Shown: positions 8,785 to 18,470, numbered from the stretch's first letter. The stretch is 64,000 nucleotides of DNA from Peribacillus simplex (GCF_900156045.1 NZ_FTMX01000007.1:186001-250000); one strand, 5' to 3'. A program made the numbers and translations. The notes: generated by a model from the sequence alone, not told the origin.

Positions 8785-8822
8785 AAAGCTCCTGAACGCG
8801 ATAAGCGAACAGGAGCTTTTTG
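8785..8822 (+). terminator. Terminator-like hairpin in the LysR leader
   Basis: AAAGCTCCTG (8785-8794) pairs perfectly with CAGGAGCTTT (8810-8819) across a 15-nt loop and is followed by TTTGCG. It lies about 75 nt downstream of the putative promoter and 33 nt before the LysR ATG, so it could attenuate transcription of the regulator. No known riboswitch core was recognised around it. Confidence 0.6.
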
Positions 8823-8851
8823 CGTTCATTTTGGAAAAAGGAGTTGGCAAG

Positions 8852-9763
8852 ATGAATATTGATCATATTGAAGCTTTTATGTATGTTGTTCACCTTAATA
8901 GTTTTCATAAAGCCGCAGAGGCAATGTTTTTATCACAGCCAACGGTTTCGGCAAGAATTAAGACGCTTGAGAGTGAACTCGATTCAGTACTATTTGAGAG
9001 GCAAGGGAGAGGGATTATTTTAACTGAAAAAGGGAAAGCATTCATTCCATTTGCGGATCAAATCATTCGTACCTTTCACCAGGGGAAAAAGCAGTTGAAA
9101 ACAGGAAGCGAACTGGAGGAAATAACGATAGGGGCTAATATCATTACATCGCAATACTTTATTCCATATGCTCTTCCTTTATGGAAAAAGGAAAACCCCA
9201 ATTTACGATTTAAATTTATTTCAGCAGCAAATGATGCATTAATGGAAAAATTGCTTCAGAAACAGGTCGATATAGCCTTTATGAAGGATGTTACACATAG
9301 TGGTCTGCAAAATTACAAAACCCTGGATAATTCGATTCGTTTAGTGGTGTATCCAGGACATCCATTTCAACTTCAAACTGAGCTAACAGTTCAGGAACTA
9401 GCAATGGAGCCGTTGGTATTTTTTGAGTGTGGTGCGTTTGACTGGAACCACGTTCATAAAATTTTTGAAGTATCTAATGTTGAGCCGCGCATTGAATTTC
9501 AGGTCGATCACCTGGAAGTGGCGAAATCGCTAATTCTTAGCAGAAGCTGTATCGGATTTTTACCGTACTTATGTATTAAAAAGGAGTTAGAACAGGGAAC
9601 TTTGGTTGAAGTGGATGTGTCACATTTAATCAAGATAAAGCAGCACATCTATCTGACGCATTTAAATCATGGTATGGAATCCCCCTTATTATGGAAAGAC
9701 ATTCTTTTATCAATACGGAAATTTGAGAAAAACCATCAACAATTACAGATACAATCGAATTGA
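8852..9763 (+). CDS. LysR-family transcriptional regulator of the sulfur locus (YtlI-like)
   Basis: A 303-residue LysR-type regulator. Residues 1-60 form the winged HTH (MNIDHIEAFMYVVHLNSFHKAAEAMFLSQPTVSARIKTLE) and residues about 85-295 the periplasmic-binding-like effector domain. ATG 8852 is chosen because GGAG lies just upstream and the family always begins here; the in-frame TTG at 8774 would add a stretch encoded by the leader hairpin. It directly precedes a ytm-type operon, the position and role of B. subtilis YtlI, an activator of cystine/thioether uptake genes. A palindrome overlaps its stop codon and recurs at the second unit, suggesting both are its targets. The effector is unknown. 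Confidence 0.85.
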   Translation: MNIDHIEAFMYVVHLNSFHKAAEAMFLSQPTVSARIKTLESELDSVLFERQGRGIILTEKGKAFIPFADQIIRTFHQGKKQLKTGSELEEITIGANIITSQYFIPYALPLWKKENPNLRFKFISAANDALMEKLLQKQVDIAFMKDVTHSGLQNYKTLDNSIRLVVYPGHPFQLQTELTVQELAMEPLVFFECGAFDWNHVHKIFEVSNVEPRIEFQVDHLEVAKSLILSRSCIGFLPYLCIKKELEQGTLVEVDVSHLIKIKQHIYLTHLNHGMESPLLWKDILLSIRKFEKNHQQLQIQSN

Positions 9764-9780
9764 TAGATATTTTCTATCAA
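9760..9780 (+). promoter_or_regulatory. Probable LysR operator 1
   Basis: A perfect inverted repeat TTGATAGA-N5-TCTATCAA overlaps the LysR stop codon and lies about 117-137 bp upstream of the first oxidoreductase ATG. A degenerate TCTATTAG half-site follows at about 9794. The same pattern occurs upstream of the second unit (18324-18365). A TATAAT at 9849-9854 without a good -35 box suits an activator-dependent promoter. Confidence 0.65.
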
Positions 9781-9896
9781 TACAATATTTTTTTCTATTA
9801 GTTAAACCATTGCCATTAGCATGTTTTAGGTGATAGGATATGTCAAAATATAATTATTCGCATAAGTAAACTTTGAATTAAAGCGGAGGAGAGAAT

Positions 9897-10919
9897 ATGA
9901 GTTATAAGCTTGGCATTTTAGACCAAAGCCCGATATTTCCAGGAGCTTCAGCATTTGATGCACTACAGCAAACCATTAATCTGGCCAGACATGCAGAAGA
10001 GTGGGGTTATACCCGTTTCTGGGTATCGGAACATCATCATGCCGAACAGCTGGCGGGGTCCTCCCCGGAAGTATTGATTTCTTATTTATTAGCCCAAACA
10101 AAATCGATTCGGGTAGGGTCCGGAGGTGTTATGCTTCAGCATTATAGTCCATATAAAGTGGCGGAAAACTTTCACGTGTTATCGAATCTTTCGCCAGGCA
10201 GGGTAGACCTTGGCATCGGAAAGGCACCAGGTGGTCTCCCCTTATCAACGAAGGCGCTACAGTTTGGAACTGTGAATGATGGAAAAGATTTCGAAGAGCG
10301 GTTATCTTTCCTGCAGAAAATACTCGAAAATTCAGTTAATGAGAATCACCCGCCTGCAGGCATTCAAGCGACACCACTCCCTTCGGAAAAGCCTAAGATG
10401 TTTCTGCTTGGTGCAAGTGCCGACAGTGCCAGGCTAGCAGCCGATCTTGGGATATCTTATGTATTTGCACGATTTATCAACAGTAATGAGACTGTACTTG
10501 AAGATGCTGCACGCATTTACCAAAGTATCCATCCAACTGGGAGCTTTAAGGTATCGGTTTCAGTGATTGCTGCTCCTTCACAACAAGAAGCGGAACAGTT
10601 AACAGGTGATCAGAAGATCATGAAAGTTCATCTCAAAAGCGGTCGTTCTGTCACGGTCCAAACACTAGCGCAAGCAGAGTTATTCGGGAAGCAGTCTGGG
10701 GAGCCTTACGAAATAGAAGAACAGGATTCCAATATTATTGCTGGAACTCCTTCCTATGTAAAAGAAGTCTTAGCAAATTTACATGAAAAGTACGGGGTAG
10801 ATGAGTTTATCCTACATTCGCCGATATTAAAGGAAGCAGAAAGGTTCAGATCTTTTCGATTGTTGAGTCCAATTCAATTAGCCTTATCTGAAGAGAAACA
10901 CGTTACGAGCCAAAATTAA
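9897..10919 (+). CDS. ytmO: Luciferase-like (LLM) flavin-dependent oxidoreductase, YtmO-like
   Basis: A 340-residue TIM-barrel enzyme of the bacterial-luciferase superfamily, MsnO8-like subgroup. The N-terminus [10 protein letters not shown], the WVSEHHH motif and [26 protein letters not shown] are typical. These enzymes use reduced flavin and O2, often on sulfur compounds. It opens the ytm-like unit behind GCGGAGGAGAG. B. subtilis ytmO sits in the ytm operon, which handles S-modified cysteines such as S-(2-succino)cysteine. It is strongly similar to the 18471 gene product over its whole length, so one is a duplicate of the other. The substrate is inferred from context. Confidence 0.8.
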   Translation: MSYKLGILDQSPIFPGASAFDALQQTINLARHAEEWGYTRFWVSEHHHAEQLAGSSPEVLISYLLAQTKSIRVGSGGVMLQHYSPYKVAENFHVLSNLSPGRVDLGIGKAPGGLPLSTKALQFGTVNDGKDFEERLSFLQKILENSVNENHPPAGIQATPLPSEKPKMFLLGASADSARLAADLGISYVFARFINSNETVLEDAARIYQSIHPTGSFKVSVSVIAAPSQQEAEQLTGDQKIMKVHLKSGRSVTVQTLAQAELFGKQSGEPYEIEEQDSNIIAGTPSYVKEVLANLHEKYGVDEFILHSPILKEAERFRSFRLLSPIQLALSEEKHVTSQN

Positions 10920-10987
10920 AAAGTCTTCAGCAATTAGGGAAGATGGTAGATGAATCCATATACCGATTAATTAAAGGAGGAGTATTG

Positions 10988-12322
10988 ATGACTGAGCAGA
11001 GAAAGTTGAAGTTTGGAGCGCTTATTCATGGAGTTGGAGGGAGTATATCCGGTTGGAGACATCCAGACATTCAAGCAGATGCCAGTGTTAGTCTTGAATT
11101 TTATAAGGAGCAGGCCCAGAAGGCTGAAGAGGGAAAGTTCGATTTACTTTTCATTGCTGACGGATTGTTTATCAATGAGAAGTCAATTCCGCATTTTTTA
11201 AATCGATTTGAACCACTTACCATTTTATCCGCACTTGCTGCTTTCACATCAAGAATAGGGCTTGTCGGAACAGTTTCCACCTCATACAGTGAGCCATTTA
11301 CAGTAGCTCGGCAATTTGCGTCACTTGATCACATTAGTCAAGGTCGTGGAGGATGGAACCTTGTTACTACCCCTCTTGAGAGTACGGCCTTGAACTATAA
11401 CAAAACGATTGAAGAACACCCTGATCATGCCAAACGCTATCGGATAGCATCAGAATATATACAAGTCACCAAAGGACTTTGGGATTCATGGGAGGATGAC
11501 GCGTTTACTCGGGATAAAGAATCCGGTGAGTTTTTTGATCCTTCTAAAATGCATCAATTAAAGCATAAAGGAGAATTTTTCTCCGTGCAAGGACCACTCA
11601 ACATTGCCAGATCTAAACAGGGGAGACCTGTCGTTTTTCAAGCTGGTTCATCAGAAGCTGGCAAAAATTTTGCGGCTAAAGAAGCGGATGCAATCTTTAC
11701 AGGTCAACCAACATTGGAAGATGCAAAGATTTTTTATCAAGATGTAAAAAACAGGGCTATTGCATTCGGGAGAAATCCTGATGAAATTGTTATTCTGCCA
11801 GGTATCGCGCCAATCATTGGTGCAACTGAGGAAGAGGCGGAGCACAAATATCAAGAACTCGCTAACCTGGTTTCCATAGATAAGGCGCTTGACTATTTGG
11901 GACGTTACTTCGATCATCATGATTTTTCCCAATATGAACTGGATGCACCTTTTCCAAATCTCGGGGACATCGGAAAAAACAGTTTCCGGAGTACGACTGA
12001 TCGAATTAAACAGGAAGCGAAGGAGAAACAGTTAACGCTCCGTCAAGTAGCACTTAAGGAGACAACACCCCGGACTTCTTTTATTGGAACTCCAGAGAAA
12101 GTAGCGCATTTGATTCAGCAATGGTTTGAAGAGAAGGGGGCGGACGGATTTATCTTTTCTTCAAGTGTTCCAAATGCATTAAGTGACTTTGTAGACTATG
12201 TGGTCCCTATCCTTCAAAAAAGGGGAATATATCGTACAGAATATGAAGCAGAAACCTTAAGAGGCAACTTGGGGCTTCCATTCCCGGAAAATCGTTATGC
12301 GAAAGAAAGCATTAATCAATGA
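10988..12322 (+). CDS. ytnJ: Flavin-dependent monooxygenase, NtaA/SnaA/DszA family (YtnJ-like)
   Basis: A 444-residue large subunit of a two-component flavin monooxygenase. Landmarks are [22 protein letters not shown] at the N-terminus, [27 protein letters not shown], and [14 protein letters not shown] 10988 is chosen over an in-frame upstream ATG (10943) because AAAGGAGGAG lies 9 bp before it and homology starts there. B. subtilis YtnJ and the related YxeK act in breakdown of S-(2-succino)cysteine, cleaving the C-S bond of the N-acetylated form. The gene lies between the YtmO-like and glutaredoxin-like genes, the expected company. A paralogue is at 23018. Confidence 0.82.
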   Translation: MTEQRKLKFGALIHGVGGSISGWRHPDIQADASVSLEFYKEQAQKAEEGKFDLLFIADGLFINEKSIPHFLNRFEPLTILSALAAFTSRIGLVGTVSTSYSEPFTVARQFASLDHISQGRGGWNLVTTPLESTALNYNKTIEEHPDHAKRYRIASEYIQVTKGLWDSWEDDAFTRDKESGEFFDPSKMHQLKHKGEFFSVQGPLNIARSKQGRPVVFQAGSSEAGKNFAAKEADAIFTGQPTLEDAKIFYQDVKNRAIAFGRNPDEIVILPGIAPIIGATEEEAEHKYQELANLVSIDKALDYLGRYFDHHDFSQYELDAPFPNLGDIGKNSFRSTTDRIKQEAKEKQLTLRQVALKETTPRTSFIGTPEKVAHLIQQWFEEKGADGFIFSSSVPNALSDFVDYVVPILQKRGIYRTEYEAETLRGNLGLPFPENRYAKESINQ

Positions 12323-12358
12323 TTGAAATCATTTGAAAAATAAAAGGAGGAATAAGAA

Positions 12359-12619
12359 ATGGGAGAAGCGTTATCTGTCGTCGTTTGGTCAAAACAAGGA
12401 TGTCACTATTGCGAGGAGGTTAAACAATACTTAAAAGAAAAGGAGATCGCTTATCAAACGGTGGATGTTACCAATCATGATGATCGGCGAGATATTTTAG
12501 AAATCAAATATGGTGTTCGGTATGTGCCCATTATTGAAATCGGGCGAGGTAGCATATATGAGAGCGTAACGGAAATTGGAATTCCTCATCTTGAAAAAGT
12601 ACTTAAACGTGTACAATGA
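12359..12619 (+). CDS. ytnI: Glutaredoxin-like protein, YtnI-like
   Basis: An 86-residue glutaredoxin-fold protein with the redox motif CHYC (residues 15-18), a conserved VRYVPIIEIG cis-proline segment, and no membrane or signal sequence. An AAAGGAGGAATAAG site precedes the ATG. B. subtilis ytnI is a glutaredoxin-like gene next to ytnJ, and the same neighbour is present here. It probably handles a thiol or disulfide intermediate of the sulfur pathway. A gap of 120 bp follows it and no strong terminator is visible there. Confidence 0.82.
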   Translation: MGEALSVVVWSKQGCHYCEEVKQYLKEKEIAYQTVDVTNHDDRRDILEIKYGVRYVPIIEIGRGSIYESVTEIGIPHLEKVLKRVQ

Positions 12620-12739
12620 CAAAAAATCACGCGTTAAATCTGAGTTTATAAGTATGACTGATTGAATTAAGGAAAGATTGCATAAATAAATCCGACTATT
12701 CTTGTGTAAATAATATGTTATAGAAACGGGGAGTTAATC

Positions 12740-13273
12740 ATGACACAGTTAATCCGTCTTGCCACTATAAAGGATGCTCCAGAAGTGCTGAACGTCACCC
12801 TTCGGGCTTATGAACCAATCAGAGAATTGAATATTAATTTTCTTGCTGCGACAGCTGATTTGCAGCTAGTGACGAATAATATTAGGCGGAATCTCACTTA
12901 TGTTTTAGAACAGGAGGGCCAAATTGTTTCCACCGTGACAGTTCGTCCTCCATGGAATGATCCTGATCAATTCAGTCCGTACCCATTCATTTGGTGGTTT
13001 GCAGTCGACCCTCTATACAAACAAAAAGGTTTTGGCTCGACTTTGTTAACCTGGGTGGAAGAAAATGCACTTCGTAAACAGGTGAAGGCGCCGGCTGTTT
13101 ATTTGGCGACAGCTGATCGTCATCCTTGGCTTGTTTCTATTTATGAAAGAAGAGGTTATGAGATTTTTGCTGAACGAGACCACGATGGAGAAAAAATTGT
13201 GTATCTTCGCAAAATTCTAGATGAAACGCTGTATCGCATTATTGAAAATAAAGAACCAATTGTTAGTAATTAA
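12740..13273 (+). CDS. GNAT acetyltransferase, candidate YtmI-like S-substituted cysteine N-acetyltransferase
   Basis: A 177-residue GNAT-fold protein. The acetyl-CoA loop is visible as PLYKQKGFGSTLLTWVEE (motif A, about residues 92-110), after the FIWWFAVD strand. In B. subtilis the first gene of the ytm operon, ytmI, N-acetylates S-(2-succino)cysteine before the monooxygenase acts. This gene stands immediately before the transporter genes as ytmI does. A second GNAT (16373) is in the same unit, so which is the functional YtmI equivalent is unclear. The stop is 20 bp from the next start. Confidence 0.72.
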   Translation: MTQLIRLATIKDAPEVLNVTLRAYEPIRELNINFLAATADLQLVTNNIRRNLTYVLEQEGQIVSTVTVRPPWNDPDQFSPYPFIWWFAVDPLYKQKGFGSTLLTWVEENALRKQVKAPAVYLATADRHPWLVSIYERRGYEIFAERDHDGEKIVYLRKILDETLYRIIENKEPIVSN

Positions 13274-13293
13274 AAATGTTCGGGGGAATTGAG

Positions 13294-14112
13294 ATGAAAA
13301 AAACATTACTAATTGTTATGGCATTGCTACTAACTTTTTTAGGAGCTTGTTCTTCAGAAGAAACAACCAGTACAGCAAAATCTGGGGATTCAAAAGATAA
13401 AAAAGTTCAAAAAATCATTGTTGGAACAGGGACGCAATTCCCTAATATTTGCTTTTTGGATAAGAATGGTAAGCTGACAGGGTATGATGTCGAGTTGGTT
13501 CGTCAAATCGATGAAAAGCTGCCTGAATATGAATTTGAATTTAAAACGATGGAATTTTCTAATCTATTATTAAGTTTAGAAACGAACAAAATAGATTTTG
13601 TTGCTCATCAAATGGAAATGAATGATGAACGGAAAGAAAAATTTCTATTTAATAAAGAACCATACAATGTCTTTCCGCTTCAAGTTACAGTTCATCAGAA
13701 CAACAATGATATTCATTCCATTAAAGATCTAAAAGGAAAAAAAGCGATAGTGAGTGCAACGAGCAATTCTGCTGTTTTTCTTGAAAATTATAATAAAGAA
13801 AATAATGCCGGTATTGAAATTGTCTATTCTGGCCAAGGAGCAGATGATACGAAGAATCAAATCAAAACTGGACGGGCGGATGCTACCATTACTACACCAT
13901 TTGCAGTCGACTTCTTAAATAAACAAGCAGATGCACAGCAAAAAGTTGTGGGTGAGCCGCTTCTTAATTCAAAAGTATACTTTTTGCTAAGAAAAGACGA
14001 AACGCCTTTACAGAAAAGAATTGATGAAGCACTTTTGGAACTGAAAGAAGAAGGGGTAGTTAGCGAACTAAGTAAAAAGTGGCTGGGCGCAGACTATTCA
14101 GTGGGATTTTAA
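13294..14112 (+). CDS. tcyJ: Cystine-type ABC transporter substrate-binding lipoprotein (TcyJ/TcyK-like)
   Basis: A 272-residue family 3 solute-binding protein. A lipoprotein signal peptide (MKKTLLIVMALLLTFLGAC) ends in the lipobox LGAC, giving a membrane-anchored receptor. GTQFPNICFLDKNGKLTGYDVELVRQI is the typical first lobe of amino-acid binders. ATG 13294 fits the signal peptide and follows GGGGGAATTGAG; an in-frame ATG 18 bp upstream is rejected. It starts a four-gene transporter (binding protein, two permeases, ATPase) as in B. subtilis tcyJKLMN, but with one binding protein rather than two. The ligand is likely cystine or an S-substituted cysteine. Confidence 0.8.
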   Translation: MKKTLLIVMALLLTFLGACSSEETTSTAKSGDSKDKKVQKIIVGTGTQFPNICFLDKNGKLTGYDVELVRQIDEKLPEYEFEFKTMEFSNLLLSLETNKIDFVAHQMEMNDERKEKFLFNKEPYNVFPLQVTVHQNNNDIHSIKDLKGKKAIVSATSNSAVFLENYNKENNAGIEIVYSGQGADDTKNQIKTGRADATITTPFAVDFLNKQADAQQKVVGEPLLNSKVYFLLRKDETPLQKRIDEALLELKEEGVVSELSKKWLGADYSVGF

Positions 14113-14143
14113 TAGATAGTAGTAAGCGCGGAGGTGCTAAAGC

Positions 14144-14851
14144 ATGGGGAAAGCATTTGATCCTTCATTAATCGTCGATTTCATTCCGACGTTAATATAT
14201 TATCTTGGAGTAACATTGCAAATTCTAGCAGCATCCGTTTTATTAGGAATGGTCATCGGGATAACGGCAGCCATCCTGAGATCATTTCGTATCCCTGTCT
14301 TGAATCAATTTGTCATATTGTATATTTCATTCATTCGGGGAACGCCTATTTTAATACAATTATTTCTAGTTTTTTATGGACTGCCTGCAATCCTGTTATT
14401 CATTAATATTGATATTTCAAGAATGGATGCCCTTTATTTTGTCATCATTACGTATGCATTAAGTAATGGGGCACATTTCGCTGAAATATTCCGAGGAGCG
14501 ATTAAGGCTGTCGATTATGGGCAAACGGAAGCAGCCTATTCTGTTGGCATGAATAATAGTCAAAGTTTTTTTCGAATTGTGCTTCCTCAGGCAATAAGGA
14601 TTGCTTTTCCGAATATCGCAAACTCTATTATCGGATCCTTGAAGGATACCTCACTTGCCTTTACCATCGGCGTGATGGATATGATGGGCAGGGGAGAGAC
14701 GTTGATTGCCGCAACTGCACATGCTCTCGAAGTCTACCTCTCATTAGCCGTTATCTATTATGCAGTCGTGCTATTGTTCGAGAAAATATTCAGGCTTTAT
14801 GAAAATCGCATAAATCGGCATCAATCTGTTGATATGTCTGTTACTGGATAA
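14144..14851 (+). CDS. tcyL: Amino-acid ABC transporter permease (TcyL-like)
   Basis: A 235-residue inner-membrane permease of the His/Glu/Arg (HisM) type with about five TM segments. The loop [32 protein letters not shown] is the EAA motif that docks the ATPase. GCGGAGGTGC precedes the ATG. The gene is paired with a second permease 20 bp downstream, forming the heterodimeric channel for the TcyJ-like receptor. Confidence 0.82.
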   Translation: MGKAFDPSLIVDFIPTLIYYLGVTLQILAASVLLGMVIGITAAILRSFRIPVLNQFVILYISFIRGTPILIQLFLVFYGLPAILLFINIDISRMDALYFVIITYALSNGAHFAEIFRGAIKAVDYGQTEAAYSVGMNNSQSFFRIVLPQAIRIAFPNIANSIIGSLKDTSLAFTIGVMDMMGRGETLIAATAHALEVYLSLAVIYYAVVLLFEKIFRLYENRINRHQSVDMSVTG

Positions 14852-14871
14852 CAAAGGGAGGAGGGAAGGAC

Positions 14872-15582
14872 TTGACGATTGATATACTATTCATTTGGAC
14901 TGCTTTTAAGGAGATTATTAGAGCACTTCCGATTACGCTTATCTTAACGATTCTTCCTCTTTTTACAGGTTTTATTATCGGTCTCGCTGTTGCCTTGATT
15001 AGAATATATAAAGTGAAATTTCTAAGCAGAATTGCAAATGGCTATGTTTCCTTCTTTAGAGGAACACCGATTATCATGCACATAATGCTCATTTATTTCG
15101 GTTTTCCATTATTAATCGATCAAATTTCTAAAAAGTTTGATTTGGGTATTCAATCTAATTCCATTCCGATCATTTTATTTGTCTTAACCGCCTTATCGTT
15201 GAGTGCGGGTGCCTATTTATCGGAAATATTCAGATCGGGAATTATCAGTGTCTCCAATGGCCAAATGGAGGCAGCCTATTCCGTGGGGATGAATTCGTTT
15301 CAAGTCATGACGCGAATTGTATTGCCACAGGCCATTGCTCAGTCCATCCCGAATTTCACGAACATTTTCATTGGATTTCTGCATACGTCATCCATTGCTT
15401 TCATTGTATCGCAAAAAGAAATGACAGGAGCAGCCAATATAGTTGCATCCACAAATTTGAAATTTTTGGAGTCTTTTATCGCTGCTGGTTTAATTTATTG
15501 GGGCCTTACAATCATTGCAGAGGGGCTTTCGTTTTTAATTGAGAAAAAGGCCACTGCCTATAATCGAGGAGGAGTACAATGA
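14872..15582 (+). CDS. tcyM: Amino-acid ABC transporter permease (TcyM-like)
   Basis: A 236-residue HisM-type permease, partner of the preceding gene. Its EAA loop reads [35 protein letters not shown] 14872 is the start, behind GGGAGGAGGG. The stop overlaps the ATPase start by 4 bp (ATGA), showing translational coupling. Confidence 0.82.
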   Translation: MTIDILFIWTAFKEIIRALPITLILTILPLFTGFIIGLAVALIRIYKVKFLSRIANGYVSFFRGTPIIMHIMLIYFGFPLLIDQISKKFDLGIQSNSIPIILFVLTALSLSAGAYLSEIFRSGIISVSNGQMEAAYSVGMNSFQVMTRIVLPQAIAQSIPNFTNIFIGFLHTSSIAFIVSQKEMTGAANIVASTNLKFLESFIAAGLIYWGLTIIAEGLSFLIEKKATAYNRGGVQ

Positions 15583-16349
15583 TTCATTTAAAAGATATAC
15601 AAAAATCATTTAACCAGCAGCCCGTTTTAAAAGGAATTAATTTAAAAATAGGCAAGGGGGAAGTAGTTACCATTCTTGGACCGAGTGGATCTGGGAAAAC
15701 GACCTTGCTTAGGTGCCTGAACTTACTGGAGAAACCAGATGAGGGAATCGTTCAAGTGGGAGATATACAGGTGAAGTCTAAGAAGGCGACAAAAAGGGAA
15801 ATCTTATCCCTTAGAAGACAATCGGCAATGGTTTTTCAGCATTATAACTTATTTGCTCATAAAACTGTTTTGGAGAATGTAATGGAAGGGTTAATTGTTA
15901 CAAAAAAATATAAGAAAGCTGAAGCGAAACGGGAAAGTGAGCTGTTGTTGGAAAAAGTAGGTTTGGGAGATAAGCATAACCATTTCCCTTCGCAATTGTC
16001 AGGAGGGCAACAGCAACGTGTTGGAATTGCCAGGGCACTTGCTTTAAATCCGGAGGTCATTCTTTTTGACGAGCCAACGTCGGCACTCGACCCTGAGTTG
16101 GTTGGGGAGGTGCTTTCTGTCATAAAAGCAATTGCCCTGGAAGGCATCACGATGGTGATCGTGACCCATGAAATGAGTTTTGCTAAAGAGATATCGGATC
16201 GCGTTCTTTTCATGGATGGCGGGGTCATTGTTGAAGAAGGGTCACCATTGGAGATTTTCAATGCTCCAAAGGAAGAGCGAACACGACAATTTTTAAACCG
16301 GATATCCAGAGATTTTTCGGTACCGTTTTTAGAAGAAAAGGCCAATTAA
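15579..16349 (+). CDS. tcyN: Amino-acid ABC transporter ATP-binding protein (TcyN-like)
   Basis: A 256-residue polar-amino-acid type ATPase. Walker A is GPSGSGKTT (about residues 32-40), the signature is LSGGQQQR, Walker B is [14 protein letters not shown] and the switch histidine is in VTHEM. It overlaps the permease stop by 4 bp and is followed 23 bp later by a GNAT gene in the same direction. It powers uptake through the TcyL/M-like channel. Confidence 0.85.
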   Translation: MIHLKDIQKSFNQQPVLKGINLKIGKGEVVTILGPSGSGKTTLLRCLNLLEKPDEGIVQVGDIQVKSKKATKREILSLRRQSAMVFQHYNLFAHKTVLENVMEGLIVTKKYKKAEAKRESELLLEKVGLGDKHNHFPSQLSGGQQQRVGIARALALNPEVILFDEPTSALDPELVGEVLSVIKAIALEGITMVIVTHEMSFAKEISDRVLFMDGGVIVEEGSPLEIFNAPKEERTRQFLNRISRDFSVPFLEEKAN

Positions 16350-16372
16350 AGGAAGGGGCCAAGGGAGGACGT

Positions 16373-16882
16373 ATGACCAATACAATCGTAGTCGATGAAT
16401 TGATTGAAGAAGATAAAGAGACGGTGCGCCGCTTATTGGTAGAAAGTTATCAACAATATGAACATGAATATTCGAACCCGGAAGCTTGGGAAGGATATTT
16501 AAAAAATATTAAATCTTCCGTGGATAATCCACATGTTGATAAGGTGTTGGTTGCAAAGTGCAATCAGGATATCCTTGGTACACTACAGCTTTTTCAATCA
16601 TCTGAAAAAGCATATGAAAAGCCGGAACTTGGGATTTTTTCACCAATCATTCGGTTGTTGGCGGTTCATCCCGAATCAAGGGGACGCGGTATTGCACAGG
16701 AATTATTAAAAGCTAGTGTAACTTATGCAAAATCGCAAGGTGCGTCCAGTTTGTATCTACATTCTACTGATAAGATGCATAAAGCCATTAAACTATATGA
16801 ATGGTTCGGCTTTAAACGGGATCGAACGAAGGAATTTCAAAATCATGATATTTTAGTAAAATGCTATCGGTTAGATTTATAG
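16373..16882 (+). CDS. GNAT-family N-acetyltransferase in the sulfur operon
   Basis: A 169-residue GNAT protein. The acetyl-CoA binding segment is IRLLAVHPESRGRGIAQELLKASVTYAKSQG, followed by the LYLHSTDKMHKAIKLYEWFGFKR C-terminal fold. GGGAGG precedes the ATG closely. It lies between the ABC ATPase and an M20 amidohydrolase (15 bp to the next ATG). An acetylase next to a deacetylase fits an acetylate, cleave, deacetylate route for S-substituted cysteines. It may be the true N-acetyltransferase or may acetylate a different substrate from the 12740 product. Confidence 0.75.
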   Translation: MTNTIVVDELIEEDKETVRRLLVESYQQYEHEYSNPEAWEGYLKNIKSSVDNPHVDKVLVAKCNQDILGTLQLFQSSEKAYEKPELGIFSPIIRLLAVHPESRGRGIAQELLKASVTYAKSQGASSLYLHSTDKMHKAIKLYEWFGFKRDRTKEFQNHDILVKCYRLDL

Positions 16883-16896
16883 AAGGAGGCGACTGT

Positions 16897-18039
16897 ATGA
16901 GTCGAGAGCTGGAAAAGCGCTTAATATCGATACGGCGCCATTTACATCAATATCCGGAATTATCAAATGAAGAATTTGAAACGACAAAATCCATACAAAC
17001 GTGGCTCGAGGAAGAGGGCATTGAGATCCGTCATACAGGATTGAAAACAGGTGTTTTTGCAGATATAAAGGGTGGCAAACCCGGACCGACAGTAGCCATA
17101 AGGGCGGATATCGATGCACTTCCGATTGAGGAACGAACCGGGCTGCCATTTGCTTCTAAAGTAAAAGGGGTGATGCATGCTTGCGGCCATGATTTTCATA
17201 CGGCAGCTGCAATAGGTGCTGCCTACCTTTTAAAAGAATGTCAATCAGAGTTGTGCGGGACGGTGCGATTGCTTTTTCAACCCGCAGAAGAATTTGGAGG
17301 CGGGGCGGTGCATGTGATAAAAGATGGTCAAATTGACGATGTGGCGGCTGTGATTGGACTGCACAATAAACCCAATTTGCCTGTCGGCACCATTGGTATA
17401 AAAGCTGGTCCGTTAATGGCGGCAGTGGACCGTTTTCATATTGTTCTTCAAGGGAAGGGGAGTCACGCGGCCATCCCTCAACACGGAAAAGATCCAATAG
17501 CGGCAGCGGCTCAGCTTATTTCCGCTCTTCAAACTATCGTCAGCCGGAATGTATCCCCATTAGAGAGTGCTGTGGTGAGCGTTACGAGAATAACAGGTGG
17601 GAACACTTGGAATGTAATTCCGGGTGACGTAATACTGGAAGGAACGATTCGAACCTTTGAATCTACAATCCGCGAAGAAGTAAAGGATAAGTTTTATTCG
17701 ATTGTGAATCATATTGCAGCTGCTTTTTCACAGGAAGCTGAGATTAGTTGGTTTCCTGGACCGCCCGCGCTTCTTAATCATCCGGCAGTCACAGAGATGG
17801 TACGCAGGTCTGCTTTGGAGCAATCATTACACGTAATCAATCCAGAACCTTCAATGGGTGGTGAAGACTTCGCTTATTACCTTGAACATATCCCCGGTAC
17901 CTTTGTTTTTTTTGGTACAAACGGAAATGAAGATTGGCATCATCCAGCTTTTACTGTTGATGATAAATCCATTATTAAAGCCGCTCATTTTTTATCTGAA
18001 AGTGCCAAGGATTTATTATATAACCATGGTAGGTGGTGA
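16897..18039 (+). CDS. hipO: M20 amidohydrolase, HipO/YtnL-like N-acyl-amino-acid deacetylase
   Basis: A 380-residue metal-dependent amidohydrolase (peptidase M20D). Metal ligands are visible in MHACGHDFHT and PAEEFGGGA, with GLHNKP further along; the dimerisation lid (about residues 175-285) contains GKGSHAAIPQHGKDP. ATG 16897 follows GAAGGAGGCG and is preferred over the in-frame upstream ATG at 16861 inside the GNAT gene. In B. subtilis the paralogues YtnL and YxeP deacetylate N-acetylcysteine derivatives. Here it would release cysteine after C-S cleavage. It ends the first unit. Confidence 0.83.
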   Translation: MSRELEKRLISIRRHLHQYPELSNEEFETTKSIQTWLEEEGIEIRHTGLKTGVFADIKGGKPGPTVAIRADIDALPIEERTGLPFASKVKGVMHACGHDFHTAAAIGAAYLLKECQSELCGTVRLLFQPAEEFGGGAVHVIKDGQIDDVAAVIGLHNKPNLPVGTIGIKAGPLMAAVDRFHIVLQGKGSHAAIPQHGKDPIAAAAQLISALQTIVSRNVSPLESAVVSVTRITGGNTWNVIPGDVILEGTIRTFESTIREEVKDKFYSIVNHIAAAFSQEAEISWFPGPPALLNHPAVTEMVRRSALEQSLHVINPEPSMGGEDFAYYLEHIPGTFVFFGTNGNEDWHHPAFTVDDKSIIKAAHFLSESAKDLLYNHGRW

Positions 18040-18052
18040 ACATATTTGACTT

Positions 18053-18090
18053 AGGTGCCAGACACGATTTCGTGCCTAGTACCTTTGTTG
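18053..18090 (+). terminator. Imperfect hairpin after the first sulfur unit
   Basis: AGGTGCCAGACACG (18053-18066) pairs imperfectly with CGTGCCTAGTACCT (18071-18084) over an ATTT loop, followed by TTGTTG. Mismatches and a weak T tract make it a poor terminator, though its place 13 bp after the stop is right. It may instead be a degraded intergenic repeat. I see no gene between it and 18470. Confidence 0.4.
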
Positions 18091-18323
18091 TCGTAATTCC
18101 AAAGATATCGGTGCACTTAATTTCATGCAAAGGCATGATGCGAACATCCCCCCTTTAATACATAGCCACTCTTCGTTCATTCATTCCAGTTTTTCATAGA
18201 CTCCTTTCTCTTCCTCTCATTGATGAATCTTATTCTGAAAGGTCTAGAAGATTAAATCACAAACCATTATAGGCGAGAGCTTGGTTAAATATTAGGCAGA
18301 GGTATTCCATACTCATAAGCGAA

Positions 18324-18365
18324 TGATAGATTTTTTTTATCAATTAAATAAATTTTTCTATCAAT
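18324..18365 (+). promoter_or_regulatory. Probable LysR operator 2
   Basis: TGATAGA (18324-18330) faces TTATCA (18337-18342), and a further TCTATCAATT lies at 18357-18366. These repeat the half-sites of the perfect palindrome at 9760-9780. They sit just upstream of the candidate promoter at 18373-18402, the classic place for LysR activation. Confidence 0.6.
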
Positions 18366-18372
18366 TAAGGTG

Positions 18373-18402
18373 TTGTCAAGTGCTTGTTTACAATGTTAGG
18401 AT
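18373..18402 (+). promoter_or_regulatory. Candidate promoter of the second sulfur unit
   Basis: TTGTCA (18373-18378) and TAGGAT (18397-18402) are 18 bp apart, directly downstream of the LysR-type half-sites and 69 bp before the ATG. The weak -10 agrees with need for an activator. Confidence 0.45.
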
Positions 18403-18470
18403 GAATTTCAATCAAATTAAAACAACTAATTCGATTTGTTAACTTGGTATTAGTGATTGGAGAGAGATAT

